This document shows positions 1 to 7,737 of a stretch of 64,000 nucleotides of DNA, piece after piece. Numbering within the stretch: position 1 is the stretch's first letter; each line of letters begins with the position of its first letter. Below the pieces are notes generated by a model that was not told where the DNA came from, did not search any database, and saw nothing but the letters and a program-made list of their open reading frames with translations. Both the position numbers and the translations under genes were made by a program. This stretch comes from Bin18 sp965242795. Its GTDB lineage: Bacteria > Desulfobacterota > Binatia > Bin18. The stretch is taken from NCBI GenBank assembly GCA_965242795.1, contig OZ251505.1:3844001-3908000 (forward strand), written 5' to 3'.

Positions 1-1364
1 AACGCGACGCGCGCGGCCGGACGATCTTCGTGCACGGCGGGCCCCGCCAGCCCGAAACGTTGGAAGTGCGGTTGGCGCTCGATGCCCGGCTCCAATATAT
101 TGCGCGGCACGAGTTGGAACGCGCGGTCCACGACAGCGGCGCGCGGGCCGGGACGGTGGTCGTGCTCGACCCGCGCACGTTCGCGGTGCTGGCCTTGGCC
201 CAGCTTCCCGCGTTCGACCCGAACCGGCCGGCGGAGTCGGTCGCCGCGGCGCGCCGCAACCGCGGGGTGAGCGACTGCTACGAGCCGGGCTCCACGCTCA
301 AGGCGCTCGTCGTGGCAGCGGCTCTGGATGCTGGGCAGGTCACCGAGACCGACCGATTCTTTTGTGAAAACGGCGCGTATCGGATAGGCGGGCACACCAT
401 CCACGACGTGCGCCCGTACGGCGACCTGAGCGTCGAGCGGATAGTGGCGAAGTCGAGCAACATCGGCGCGCTCAAGATCGGCGAACTGGTCGGCGCCGAA
501 CGCTACCGTGCCTATCTGCAGGCGTTCGGCCTGGGGCAACTCACCGGCATCGATCTGCCCGGCGAGATCGCCGGCATCCTGCCCGAGCGCTGGTCGCGGA
601 TCAAACTCGCGACCGTCAGTTTCGGACAGGGCGTGGCGGTCACGCCGCTGCAGTTGGCCTGTGCCTACGCCGCGCTGGCGAACGACGGGATGTTGATGCA
701 GCCGTACGTGGTCAGCGAAGTCGTGAATTCCCGGGGCGAGGTCGTGCGCGCCAACCGGCCTACGCCGCTACGGCAGGTCGTACAGCCGGAGACCGCGCGG
801 CGTGTGCGCGCCCTGCTGGAGTATGTCGTGCAGCCGGACGGCACGGGCTGGCGCGCCCAAGTGCCCGGTTTCCGCGTCGCCGGTAAGACCGGCACCTCGC
901 AGAAGATCGACCCGCGCGGCGGGTATTCGGAGACCGGGCGGATCGCGTCGTTCGTCGGGATGGTGCCGGCCGAGCAGCCCCGCCTCGTGATCCTGGTGGT
1001 CGTGGACGAACCGCAGGGCGTGACCGGCGGCGGGGCGATTGCCGCGCCGGTCTTCCGGGAGGTTGCGCGCCGGTCGCTCGCCACGCTGGGTATTCGGCCC
1101 GGCCCCCGCACCGCGCCGCCCGCTGGCTGGATGCAGGCCGCCGCGGCGCCGGCGGAAACGGCCGTTCGGGCCGCGGTGCTCGATGCGGGCAAGACCGAGC
1201 CCACGTTCGTCGGACTCAGCCTGCGCGCCGCCACGCGCATGGCCAAGGCACACGGCGTGCGGCTCGTCGCCAACGGCACGGGCTACGTCACGCGGCAGGC
1301 CGTTCGCACCGATGGGCCGACCGGGGAACCGGTCGTGGAATTGACGCTCGACGCAGGCTGGTGA
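1..1364 (+). CDS. ftsI: FtsI-type penicillin-binding protein, 3' part (5' end outside window)
   Basis: C-terminal part of a class B penicillin-binding protein, the septal peptidoglycan D,D-transpeptidase. The frame is open from base 3 without a start, so the membrane anchor and most of the dimerisation domain are missing from view. Counting from the GTG at 30, the transpeptidase signatures come in order: SxxK (S88-T-L-K91), SxN (S142-S-N144) and KTG (K286-T-G-T-S). A Pro/Ala-rich linker then leads to one PASTA-like domain (about 390-444, starting F-V-G-L-S-L). Its TGA overlaps the murE start (GTGA), and its place at the head of a mur-fts run supports FtsI over other class B PBPs. A C-terminal PASTA domain is absent from the E. 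coli protein but known in other lineages. Confidence 0.95.
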   Translation, partial: RDARGRTIFVHGGPRQPETLEVRLALDARLQYIARHELERAVHDSGARAGTVVVLDPRTFAVLALAQLPAFDPNRPAESVAAARRNRGVSDCYEPGSTLKALVVAAALDAGQVTETDRFFCENGAYRIGGHTIHDVRPYGDLSVERIVAKSSNIGALKIGELVGAERYRAYLQAFGLGQLTGIDLPGEIAGILPERWSRIKLATVSFGQGVAVTPLQLACAYAALANDGMLMQPYVVSEVVNSRGEVVRANRPTPLRQVVQPETARRVRALLEYVVQPDGTGWRAQVPGFRVAGKTGTSQKIDPRGGYSETGRIASFVGMVPAEQPRLVILVVVDEPQGVTGGGAIAAPVFREVARRSLATLGIRPGPRTAPPAGWMQAAAAPAETAVRAAVLDAGKTEPTFVGLSLRAATRMAKAHGVRLVANGTGYVTRQAVRTDGPTGEPVVELTLDAGW

Positions 1365-2944
1365 GTGCAGCCGTCATGGAACTCCGGCAACTTCTGGCAG
1401 ACATCCCGCCGACCGAACGCGGCGGGCCCGCGATCCTCGGGACCGAGGGGAGTCTGGACGTTCCCATCTCGGCATTGGCGTACGATTCGCGCCGGGTCAC
1501 GCCCGGCGGGATGTTCGTCGCGTTGCCGGGTACCAAGCGGGACGGCTCGGCGTTTCTCGCGGAAGCGGTGGACCGCGGCGCGTGCGCGGTCGTCGTTCCA
1601 CCATCCACGTCGGCCCCGCGCGGGGTGAGTGTGGTGCGGACCGACCGGCCGCGACGACTGCTGGCCGCGCTCGCCGACGTCTTCTACGGCCGGCCGAGTG
1701 AAGATCTGACGCTGGTCGGCGTGACCGGCACGAGCGGCAAGACCACCACCACGTACGTCCTGGAAGCCATCGGAAAAGCCGCAGGCTGGTTGGTCGGCGT
1801 CATCGGAACGGTCAACTACCGCTACGCAGGCCGCGCCTATCCGGCCCCGTTCACCACCCCCGAGGCTGTCGAATTGCAGTCGCTGTTGCGCGATATGCGC
1901 GCGGCCGGCGTGACGCACGCGGTGATGGAGGTGTCGTCCCACGCCCTGGCACAGGAGCGGGTAACCGGCTGCCGCTGGAACGCCGCGGTGTTCACCAATC
2001 TGGGCCGCGACCACCTGGACTACCACCAGGATACCGCGGCGTACTTCGCGGCCAAGGCGCGCCTGTTCCGTGAAGGGCTGGCCGACTCGCCTAAACCGGG
2101 CCGGTTCGCCGTGCTGAACACCGACGACGCATACGGGCGGACACTGTCGGATGAAGCGTCGGGCACCCCGATGCTGACGTACGGCCTGCGCCGACCAGCG
2201 GACGTGACGGCCACGGGACTCGCGTACAGCGCGACCGGCATCCAGGGCGAGTTGCGTATCGCGGAACGGACCGCGGCGTTCGCTTCGCCGCTGATCGGCG
2301 AGCCCCACGTGTACAATCTGCTGGCCGCGGCATCGGTCGCGCACGGCCTCGGCGTGCCGCTGGAGACGATCTGCGCGGGCATCGCAGGGTGCCGCGGGGT
2401 GCCGGGCCGCTTGGAGCCCATCCCGGTCGAACGGCCGTTTTCGGTCTTCGTCGATTACGCCCACAAGCCCGACGCGCTCGAACACGCCCTGGCCGCCGTC
2501 CGCGCGCTGACCGCCCGCCGGCTCATCACGGTGTTCGGCTGCGGCGGCGACCGCGACCGCGGCAAGCGTCCGCTGATGGGCGAGGTCGCCGGCCGCCTCA
2601 GCGACGTGGTGGTGCTGACCTCGGACAACCCGCGGACCGAGAACCCGCACGCGATCCTGGCCGAAACCGAGCCGGGCTTGAGCCGTAGCGGCCTCGCGCG
2701 GACGGACGGGACGCTGCCAGGCGGGTCCAACGGGGCGGGCGGCCACGCCGGCTTGGCCGGCGCGTATCTCGTCGTTCCCGACCGGCGGGCAGCCATCCGC
2801 CGTGCATTGGACGAAGCCCGGCCGGGCGACGCGGTCGTCATCGCCGGCAAGGGCCACGAGGATTATCAGATCGTCGGGACCACCCGGCACCACTTCGACG
2901 ACGCCGAGGAAGTCCGCGGCTATCTCTCGCAGGCGGGGTCATGA
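1361..2944 (+). CDS. murE: UDP-MurNAc-tripeptide synthetase (meso-DAP-adding ligase)
   Basis: Cytoplasmic Mur ligase that adds the third residue to UDP-MurNAc-L-Ala-D-Glu. The 527 residues carry the ATP-binding loop (V121-T-G-T-S-G-K-T-T-T) and the D-H-L-D-Y-H segment of the central domain. The D-N-P-R motif at 422-425 is the family mark for meso-diaminopimelate rather than lysine, so the wall should be DAP-type. A Gly/Ser-rich insertion of about 20 residues follows D-N-P-R before the conserved tail and lengthens the protein slightly. The GTG start overlaps the ftsI stop; ATG at 1376 is the alternative. The stop overlaps the ATG of the next small frame (ATGA). Confidence 0.96.
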   Translation: MSAAVMELRQLLADIPPTERGGPAILGTEGSLDVPISALAYDSRRVTPGGMFVALPGTKRDGSAFLAEAVDRGACAVVVPPSTSAPRGVSVVRTDRPRRLLAALADVFYGRPSEDLTLVGVTGTSGKTTTTYVLEAIGKAAGWLVGVIGTVNYRYAGRAYPAPFTTPEAVELQSLLRDMRAAGVTHAVMEVSSHALAQERVTGCRWNAAVFTNLGRDHLDYHQDTAAYFAAKARLFREGLADSPKPGRFAVLNTDDAYGRTLSDEASGTPMLTYGLRRPADVTATGLAYSATGIQGELRIAERTAAFASPLIGEPHVYNLLAAASVAHGLGVPLETICAGIAGCRGVPGRLEPIPVERPFSVFVDYAHKPDALEHALAAVRALTARRLITVFGCGGDRDRGKRPLMGEVAGRLSDVVVLTSDNPRTENPHAILAETEPGLSRSGLARTDGTLPGGSNGAGGHAGLAGAYLVVPDRRAAIRRALDEARPGDAVVIAGKGHEDYQIVGTTRHHFDDAEEVRGYLSQAGS

Positions 2945-3021
2945 GCACGACGCAGATCGCAGACGGCCGACGCGGCGGACCGAGCGCCGTGCAGCGGCGG
3001 GAACCGGGGGAGGGCGCGTAA
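2941..3021 (+). pseudogene. 26-codon frame in the murF position, possible internally deleted murF
   Basis: The order murE-murF-mraY is nearly universal in division clusters, but here murE and mraY are only 76 bases apart. That gap holds one ATG-to-TAA frame of 26 codons. Its ATG overlaps the murE stop (ATGA) and its TAA overlaps the mraY start (TAATG), exactly the couplings a full murF would have. The peptide starts M-S-T-T-Q-I-A-D, plausible for a MurF N-terminus, and ends R-E-P-G-E-G-A. No ATP-binding loop or other Mur-ligase motif remains. I infer the two ends of murF joined by an in-frame deletion of about 1.3 kb, real or an assembly artefact. A genuine tiny coupling peptide is the alternative. 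Confidence 0.55.
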
Positions 3022-4097
3022 TGCTGTACGCTGCCTTGTATGCGCTGCACACGACGTACTCCGCGTTCAACGTCTTCCGCTACATCACGTTTCGGACGTT
3101 GTTGGCGGCGCTGCTGGCGCTCAGCGTCTCGTTCGTGCTGGGCCCCTGGTTGATCGGCCGGCTGACCGCGTTGAAGATCGGCCAGCCCATCCGCGAGGAC
3201 GGCCCGGCCGACCACCAGCGCAAGGCCGGCACGCCGACCATGGGCGGCGCCCTGATCCTGTTTTCGCTGTGTCTGGCGACCGTGCTGCTGGCCGACCTGA
3301 CCAACCCGTACGTCTGGCTGGTGTTGGGCGTCACGCTGGGCTTCGGGTTGATCGGCTTTCTGGACGACTACAAGAAACTCCGCGGGCGGAGTTCGGCCGG
3401 CCTGAGCGGCAAACAGAAACTCGCCGCGCAGGCCGCCGTCGCGTTGGCCGCGGCGGCGTGGCTGTCCGCGCAGCCCGGCTTCGACAGCACGCTGACCGTC
3501 CCGTTTCTGAAAGACGTGCGGCCGATGCTGGGCGGCTGGTACGTGCCGTTCGCCGCGCTCGTCGTAGTCGGTGCCTCCAACGCGGTGAACCTGACGGACG
3601 GGCTGGACGGGTTGGCCATCGGGCCGGTCATGATCGCCGGAGTGACCTTCGCGCTGTTCAGCTACGTCAGCGGCCACCGGGTGATCGCCGAGTATCTGCA
3701 AGTGCCGTACGTCGCCGGGGCCGGAGAGGTCGCCGTCTTTTGCGGCGCGCTGGCCGCGGCCGGCCTGGGCTTTCTGTGGTTCAACACCTATCCGGCGCAG
3801 ATGTTCATGGGCGACGTCGGGTCGCTGTCCCTGGGCGCGGCCCTGGGCGTCGTCGCGCTGATCAGCAAACAGGAGATCATGCTGGTGATCGTCGGCGGGG
3901 TGTTCGTGGCCGAGGCGGCCTCGGTCATCTTTCAGGTCGCGTCGTACAAACTGCGCCGCAAACGCATCTTCCGCATGGCGCCGCTCCACCATCACTTCGA
4001 GTTACTCGGCTGGCCGGAGCCGCTCATCATCGTCCGCTTCTGGATCGTATCCATCATTTGTGCGCTCGCCGCGCTGAGCACGCTCAAACTGCGCTGA
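3021..4097 (+). CDS. mraY: Phospho-MurNAc-pentapeptide transferase
   Basis: Integral membrane enzyme that moves phospho-MurNAc-pentapeptide from UDP to undecaprenyl phosphate, giving lipid I. The 358 residues match the usual 360. Visible family marks are the early D-H-Q-R-K-A-G-T-P-T-M-G-G segment, the D-D-Y-K-K aspartate pair on a cytoplasmic loop, N-L-T-D-G-L-D-G-L, F-M-G-D-V-G-S and the H-H-H-F-E stretch near the C-terminus, between about ten hydrophobic segments. The frame extends upstream into murE, but ATG 3021 gives the correct N-terminus, has GGGGGAGG just upstream, and overlaps the preceding TAA. Confidence 0.97.
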   Translation: MLYAALYALHTTYSAFNVFRYITFRTLLAALLALSVSFVLGPWLIGRLTALKIGQPIREDGPADHQRKAGTPTMGGALILFSLCLATVLLADLTNPYVWLVLGVTLGFGLIGFLDDYKKLRGRSSAGLSGKQKLAAQAAVALAAAAWLSAQPGFDSTLTVPFLKDVRPMLGGWYVPFAALVVVGASNAVNLTDGLDGLAIGPVMIAGVTFALFSYVSGHRVIAEYLQVPYVAGAGEVAVFCGALAAAGLGFLWFNTYPAQMFMGDVGSLSLGAALGVVALISKQEIMLVIVGGVFVAEAASVIFQVASYKLRRKRIFRMAPLHHHFELLGWPEPLIIVRFWIVSIICALAALSTLKLR

Positions 4098-4104
4098 GAC
4101 GGTC

Positions 4105-5460
4105 ATGGATCTGGGAGCACAACACGTCCTCGTGATCGGCTGCGGCCGCACCGGCACCAGCGTGGCGCGCTGCGTGGCCGCACGCCGCGGCCGGGTGCGC
4201 ATCGTCGATCCGGCCGCGGAGAGCACGACGCAGGCCGATCCACGGTTCGCCGGCCTGCCGGTCGAGGTCGTTTGCGGCGGCCCGCCCGCCGAGGTGCTGA
4301 ACGGGATCGACCTGGTCGTGCCCAGTCCGGGCGTGCCGGCCACGGACGCCGTGCTCACCGAGGCGGTGCGCCGCGGGCTCCCCGTCTGGAGCGAGGTCGA
4401 ACTGGCCTACCGGCTGCTGGAGTGTCCGATCCTGGCCGTCACCGGCACCAACGGCAAAAGCACGACGACTGCACTGCTGGGTGAGATCGTGCGCGGCGCG
4501 GGTGGGACTACGTTCGTCGGCGGCAATCTGGGGACCCCGTTGATCGAGGCCGTCGGCCGCGGGACCGACATCGCGGTCGCCGAGATCTCCAGCTTCCAGT
4601 TGGAGTGGGTGGACCGGTTCCGTCCGCGGGTCGGCGTGTTCCTCAACCTGAGCGAGGATCATCTGGACCGGCACGGAACGTTGGCCGGCTACGCCGCAGC
4701 CAAGCGGCGCCTGTTCGCGCGGCAATGCGAAGACGATTGGGCGGTCTATAACCGGGACGATCCCGCGGTGCGGTCGTTGTGTCGGGAGCTGCCCGGCCGC
4801 GGCTTCTCCTTCGGCTGGACGGCGCTGGCCGATGACGAGGCGTATGGCGCCCGGATCGCGGACGCCGAGGGCCGGTGCGGTCTGGTCGTCCGCGAAGCCG
4901 GCCGCGAGACCCGTCTCGAACTCGACGGGCTGCGCGTGCAAGGCCGGCACAACATGGAGAATGCCGCGGCCGCGGCCTGTGCCGCGCTGTTATGGGGCGT
5001 GCCGGCTCACACCGTGCAGACCGCCCTGGCCGGGTTCCAAGGGCTGCCTCACCGGTTCGAGTTCGTGGCCTGCAAGCACGGTGTGACCTACGTCAACGAC
5101 TCGAAAGGCACGAACGTGGCCGCGGTGGTCCGGTCGCTGCACAGCGTGGCCGGGCCGGTCATTCTGCTGGCCGGCGGGGCGGAAAAAGGCGGCGACTACG
5201 CCCCCCTGCGCCCGCTGCTGCGCGACAGGGTGAAGAAGCTGATTCTGTTCGGCCAAGCCCGCCGCTCGCTGCACGCCGCGCTCGGCCACGCGACCGACAC
5301 CGTACTGGTCGATGGTCTCGATCACGCCGTTCACGCGGCCCGGCAGGACGCCGCGGCCGGCGATACCGTGCTGTTGTCGCCGGCGTGCGCCAGCTTCGAC
5401 CAGTTCCGAGATTACGCCCAGCGCGGGGACGCGTTCCGCGCGTACGTCGAGGCGTTATGA
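4105..5460 (+). CDS. murD: UDP-MurNAc-L-Ala:D-Glu ligase
   Basis: Cytoplasmic Mur ligase adding D-glutamate to UDP-MurNAc-L-Ala. The 451 residues begin with a Rossmann-like UDP-binding domain (V-L-V-I-G-C-G-R-T-G). The ATP-binding loop lies at 112-121 (V-T-G-T-N-G-K-S-T-T), followed by S-S-F-Q-L and L-N-L-S-E-D-H-L-D-R-H in the central domain and Y-V-N-D-S-K-G-T-N at the start of the C-terminal domain. All are typical of MurD and separate it from MurC, MurE and MurF. It starts 7 bases after mraY, and its stop overlaps the ftsW ATG. Confidence 0.97.
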   Translation: MDLGAQHVLVIGCGRTGTSVARCVAARRGRVRIVDPAAESTTQADPRFAGLPVEVVCGGPPAEVLNGIDLVVPSPGVPATDAVLTEAVRRGLPVWSEVELAYRLLECPILAVTGTNGKSTTTALLGEIVRGAGGTTFVGGNLGTPLIEAVGRGTDIAVAEISSFQLEWVDRFRPRVGVFLNLSEDHLDRHGTLAGYAAAKRRLFARQCEDDWAVYNRDDPAVRSLCRELPGRGFSFGWTALADDEAYGARIADAEGRCGLVVREAGRETRLELDGLRVQGRHNMENAAAAACAALLWGVPAHTVQTALAGFQGLPHRFEFVACKHGVTYVNDSKGTNVAAVVRSLHSVAGPVILLAGGAEKGGDYAPLRPLLRDRVKKLILFGQARRSLHAALGHATDTVLVDGLDHAVHAARQDAAAGDTVLLSPACASFDQFRDYAQRGDAFRAYVEAL

Positions 5461-6623
5461 CCGCGGTGCACGACATCCACGCGCTCGGCTTCACGGACCA
5501 TACCGCGGACGACGCGGTTCCGCGCGGGCCGGTCGATTCCTGGCTGCTCGGCGTGGTGCTGCTGCTGGTGGTGAGCGGGGAAATCGTGGTGTTCAACACG
5601 ACGTATTTTCATGCCGCGGAGCGGTATGGCGACGCGTACCTGTTCGTGCGCAAACACACGCTGGCTCTGTTGATCGGCTCCGTCGGCTGTCTGGCGGCCG
5701 TCTGCCTGCCTTCCACCGTGTATCGCCGGTTGGCCTATCCGGCGCTGGTCGTGGCCGTCGCGGGACTCGGCCTCGTACTCCTGCCCGGGATCGGGCACGG
5801 CCCGGTGCGCCGCTGGCTGTCGCTCGGGGGGTTCAATTTCCAGCCCTCGGAATTCGCGAAGTGGGCGGTGATCGTCTATCTGGCCTACGCACTGACGCAA
5901 AAAGCCGACCGGCTGCACAGTTTCACCGACGGCCTGTTGCCGCCGCTGCTGGTCGCCGGCGGGGTCGCGTTGCTGGTCGGCGTGGCGCCCGACCTGGGCA
6001 GTGCGGTGTACGTCGGGGTGCTGGTGCTGGCGTTGCTGTTCGCCGCGGGTGCGCGGTTCCTCCACATCGCGGGCGTCCTCGCTGCCGGCCTGCTGCTCGT
6101 CGGAGTGGGCGTCCTGACCGCCAGTTACCGGGCCGCGCGGCTGTCTACGTTCCTGAATCAGGGGGCCGACGTGCAGGGTGCCGGCTACCAGTTGCACCAA
6201 TCGCTGCTCGCCTTCGGCGCCGGCGGACTCTCCGGCGTCGGGCTCGGCGAGGGACATCAGAAGATGTTCTATCTGCCCGAGGCGCACACCGACTTCGTCT
6301 TCGCCGTGGTGGGCGAGGAAGCAGGCTTGTGGGGCACGACCGGCCTGCTGCTCCTGTTCGCGCTGCTCGGCGTGCGCGGACTGCGGGTCGCGCTGCGTCA
6401 CCCGACCAGGTTCGGGCGTCTGTTGGCCTTCGGCTGTACCTTCATGATCGTCAGCCAAGCCGGCCTCAACATGGCGGTCGCGGTCGGGCTGCTGCCCACG
6501 ACCGGCCTGCCGCTGCCGTTCGTGAGCTACGGCGGGTCGGCGCTGGTGATGGGGCTGCTGTCGGTCGGCGTCCTGCTGGCGCTGTCGCGCGAGACCCCGC
6601 GGAGAGAGGTCGCTCATGCCTAG
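5457..6623 (+). CDS. ftsW: Septal peptidoglycan glycosyltransferase FtsW (SEDS family)
   Basis: Multi-pass SEDS protein that polymerises lipid II at the septum with FtsI. Starting at the ATG overlapping the murD stop gives 388 residues with a hydrophilic N-terminus of about 28 residues and about ten membrane segments. SEDS marks include R-R-W-L-S-L-G-G-F-N-F-Q-P-S-E-F-A-K, P-D-L-G-S-A, G-Y-Q-L-H-Q-S with G-L-G-E-G near the large loop, L-P-E-A-H-T-D-F-V-F-A-V-V-G-E-E and the late P-F-V-S-Y-G-G-S-A. Its place between murD and murG identifies FtsW rather than RodA. Confidence 0.96.
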   Translation: MTAVHDIHALGFTDHTADDAVPRGPVDSWLLGVVLLLVVSGEIVVFNTTYFHAAERYGDAYLFVRKHTLALLIGSVGCLAAVCLPSTVYRRLAYPALVVAVAGLGLVLLPGIGHGPVRRWLSLGGFNFQPSEFAKWAVIVYLAYALTQKADRLHSFTDGLLPPLLVAGGVALLVGVAPDLGSAVYVGVLVLALLFAAGARFLHIAGVLAAGLLLVGVGVLTASYRAARLSTFLNQGADVQGAGYQLHQSLLAFGAGGLSGVGLGEGHQKMFYLPEAHTDFVFAVVGEEAGLWGTTGLLLLFALLGVRGLRVALRHPTRFGRLLAFGCTFMIVSQAGLNMAVAVGLLPTTGLPLPFVSYGGSALVMGLLSVGVLLALSRETPRREVAHA

Positions 6624-7737
6624 ACCTCCGCGTCTGTTGCTCGCCGCGGGCGGAACCGGCGGCCACCTGTTCCCCGGCGTGGCCGTGGCCGAACGGGCAC
6701 GCCAGGACGCGGACGCCGCGGTCCTGTTCGTCGGCACGCGCGGCGGCCTGGAAAAGGACGTGATCCCCCGCCTCGGCTTTCCCCTGCGATTCGTGCCGTC
6801 CGAGCAACTGCGTGGCCGGTCCTGGTGGGGCAAGCTGCGCGCGGTCCTGCTGGCCGGCTACGGCGTCGGGCGCGCGTGGCGTATCATCCGGGAGTTCGCC
6901 CCGGACGTGATCTTCAGCATCGGCGGCTACGCCTCGGGGCCGACGGTCGTGGCCGGCTGGTTGCGCCGTATCCCCTGCGTCCTGTTGGAGCCCAATGCGG
7001 TGCCGGGCTTGGCCAACCGCCGCCTCAGCCGGTTCGCGCGGCGGGTGTGTCTCGGCTTCGAGGCGGCTGCGCGTTTCTTCCCGGATGCCAAGGTCGTGCA
7101 GACCGGCAATCCGGTCCGCGGCACGTTCCGCACGACGTCGCGCGCGCCGGCCTCGGCGCCGTCCGAGCCGACGTTCACCGTGTTCGTGCTCGGTGGGAGC
7201 GCCGGCGCGCACCGGCTCAACGTGACCGCGCCCGCGGCGCTGGCCGACCTGCATCGATCCCGTCCCGGCCTGCGCGTGGTGCATCAGACGGGCGTGGCCG
7301 ACGCCGATACCGTCCGGGCGGCCTACGCGGCCGCGGGCGTCCCGGCCCGCGTCACGCCGTTCATCGACGACATGGGCGCGACGTACGCCGCGGCCGACCT
7401 GGTCCTCTGCCGCGCCGGGGCGATCACGCTCGCCGAACTGACCGTGTTGGGAAAACCTTCGATTCTGATTCCGTATCCGTTCGCCGCGGACGACCACCAG
7501 CGCGCCAACGCCGAGGCGCTCGTGCAGGCTGGGGCCGCGGTGATGGTGCTCGACCGTGCGCTGACGCCCGAGGCGTTGGCGCGGACGATTGACGGGTTGT
7601 GGGGGGATGACGAACGGCTGGCGGGCATGGCCCGCGCCGCGGCGCGCATGGGCCGGCCCGAGGCGACGGCTGCAGTGGTGGAGACCTGTCTTTCGAGCGT
7701 CGAGCAACCGCGCACGGCTGGCGGGGAGGGAACGTGA
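6616..7737 (+). CDS. murG: UDP-GlcNAc:lipid I N-acetylglucosaminyltransferase
   Basis: Peripheral membrane GT-B glycosyltransferase that adds GlcNAc to lipid I to make lipid II. The 373 residues show the N-terminal glycine loop A-A-G-G-T-G-G-H (10-17) for lipid I and diphosphate binding, I-G-G-Y-A-S-G-P, E-P-N-A-V-P-G, a second loop G-G-S-A-G-A-H, and a C-terminal UDP-GlcNAc site with C-R-A-G-A-I-T-L-A-E-L and P-F-A-A-D-D-H-Q-R-A-N-A. It overlaps ftsW by 8 bases, and its TGA overlaps the murC start. Confidence 0.97.
   Translation: MPRPPRLLLAAGGTGGHLFPGVAVAERARQDADAAVLFVGTRGGLEKDVIPRLGFPLRFVPSEQLRGRSWWGKLRAVLLAGYGVGRAWRIIREFAPDVIFSIGGYASGPTVVAGWLRRIPCVLLEPNAVPGLANRRLSRFARRVCLGFEAAARFFPDAKVVQTGNPVRGTFRTTSRAPASAPSEPTFTVFVLGGSAGAHRLNVTAPAALADLHRSRPGLRVVHQTGVADADTVRAAYAAAGVPARVTPFIDDMGATYAAADLVLCRAGAITLAELTVLGKPSILIPYPFAADDHQRANAEALVQAGAAVMVLDRALTPEALARTIDGLWGDDERLAGMARAAARMGRPEATAAVVETCLSSVEQPRTAGGEGT

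Noticed and set aside
1283..2893. Long minus-strand open frame of 536 codons opposite murE
   Set aside because: Antisense shadow typical of GC-rich DNA; composition dominated by Arg, Ala, Gly, Val and His, no family motif, while murE on the other strand is unmistakable.
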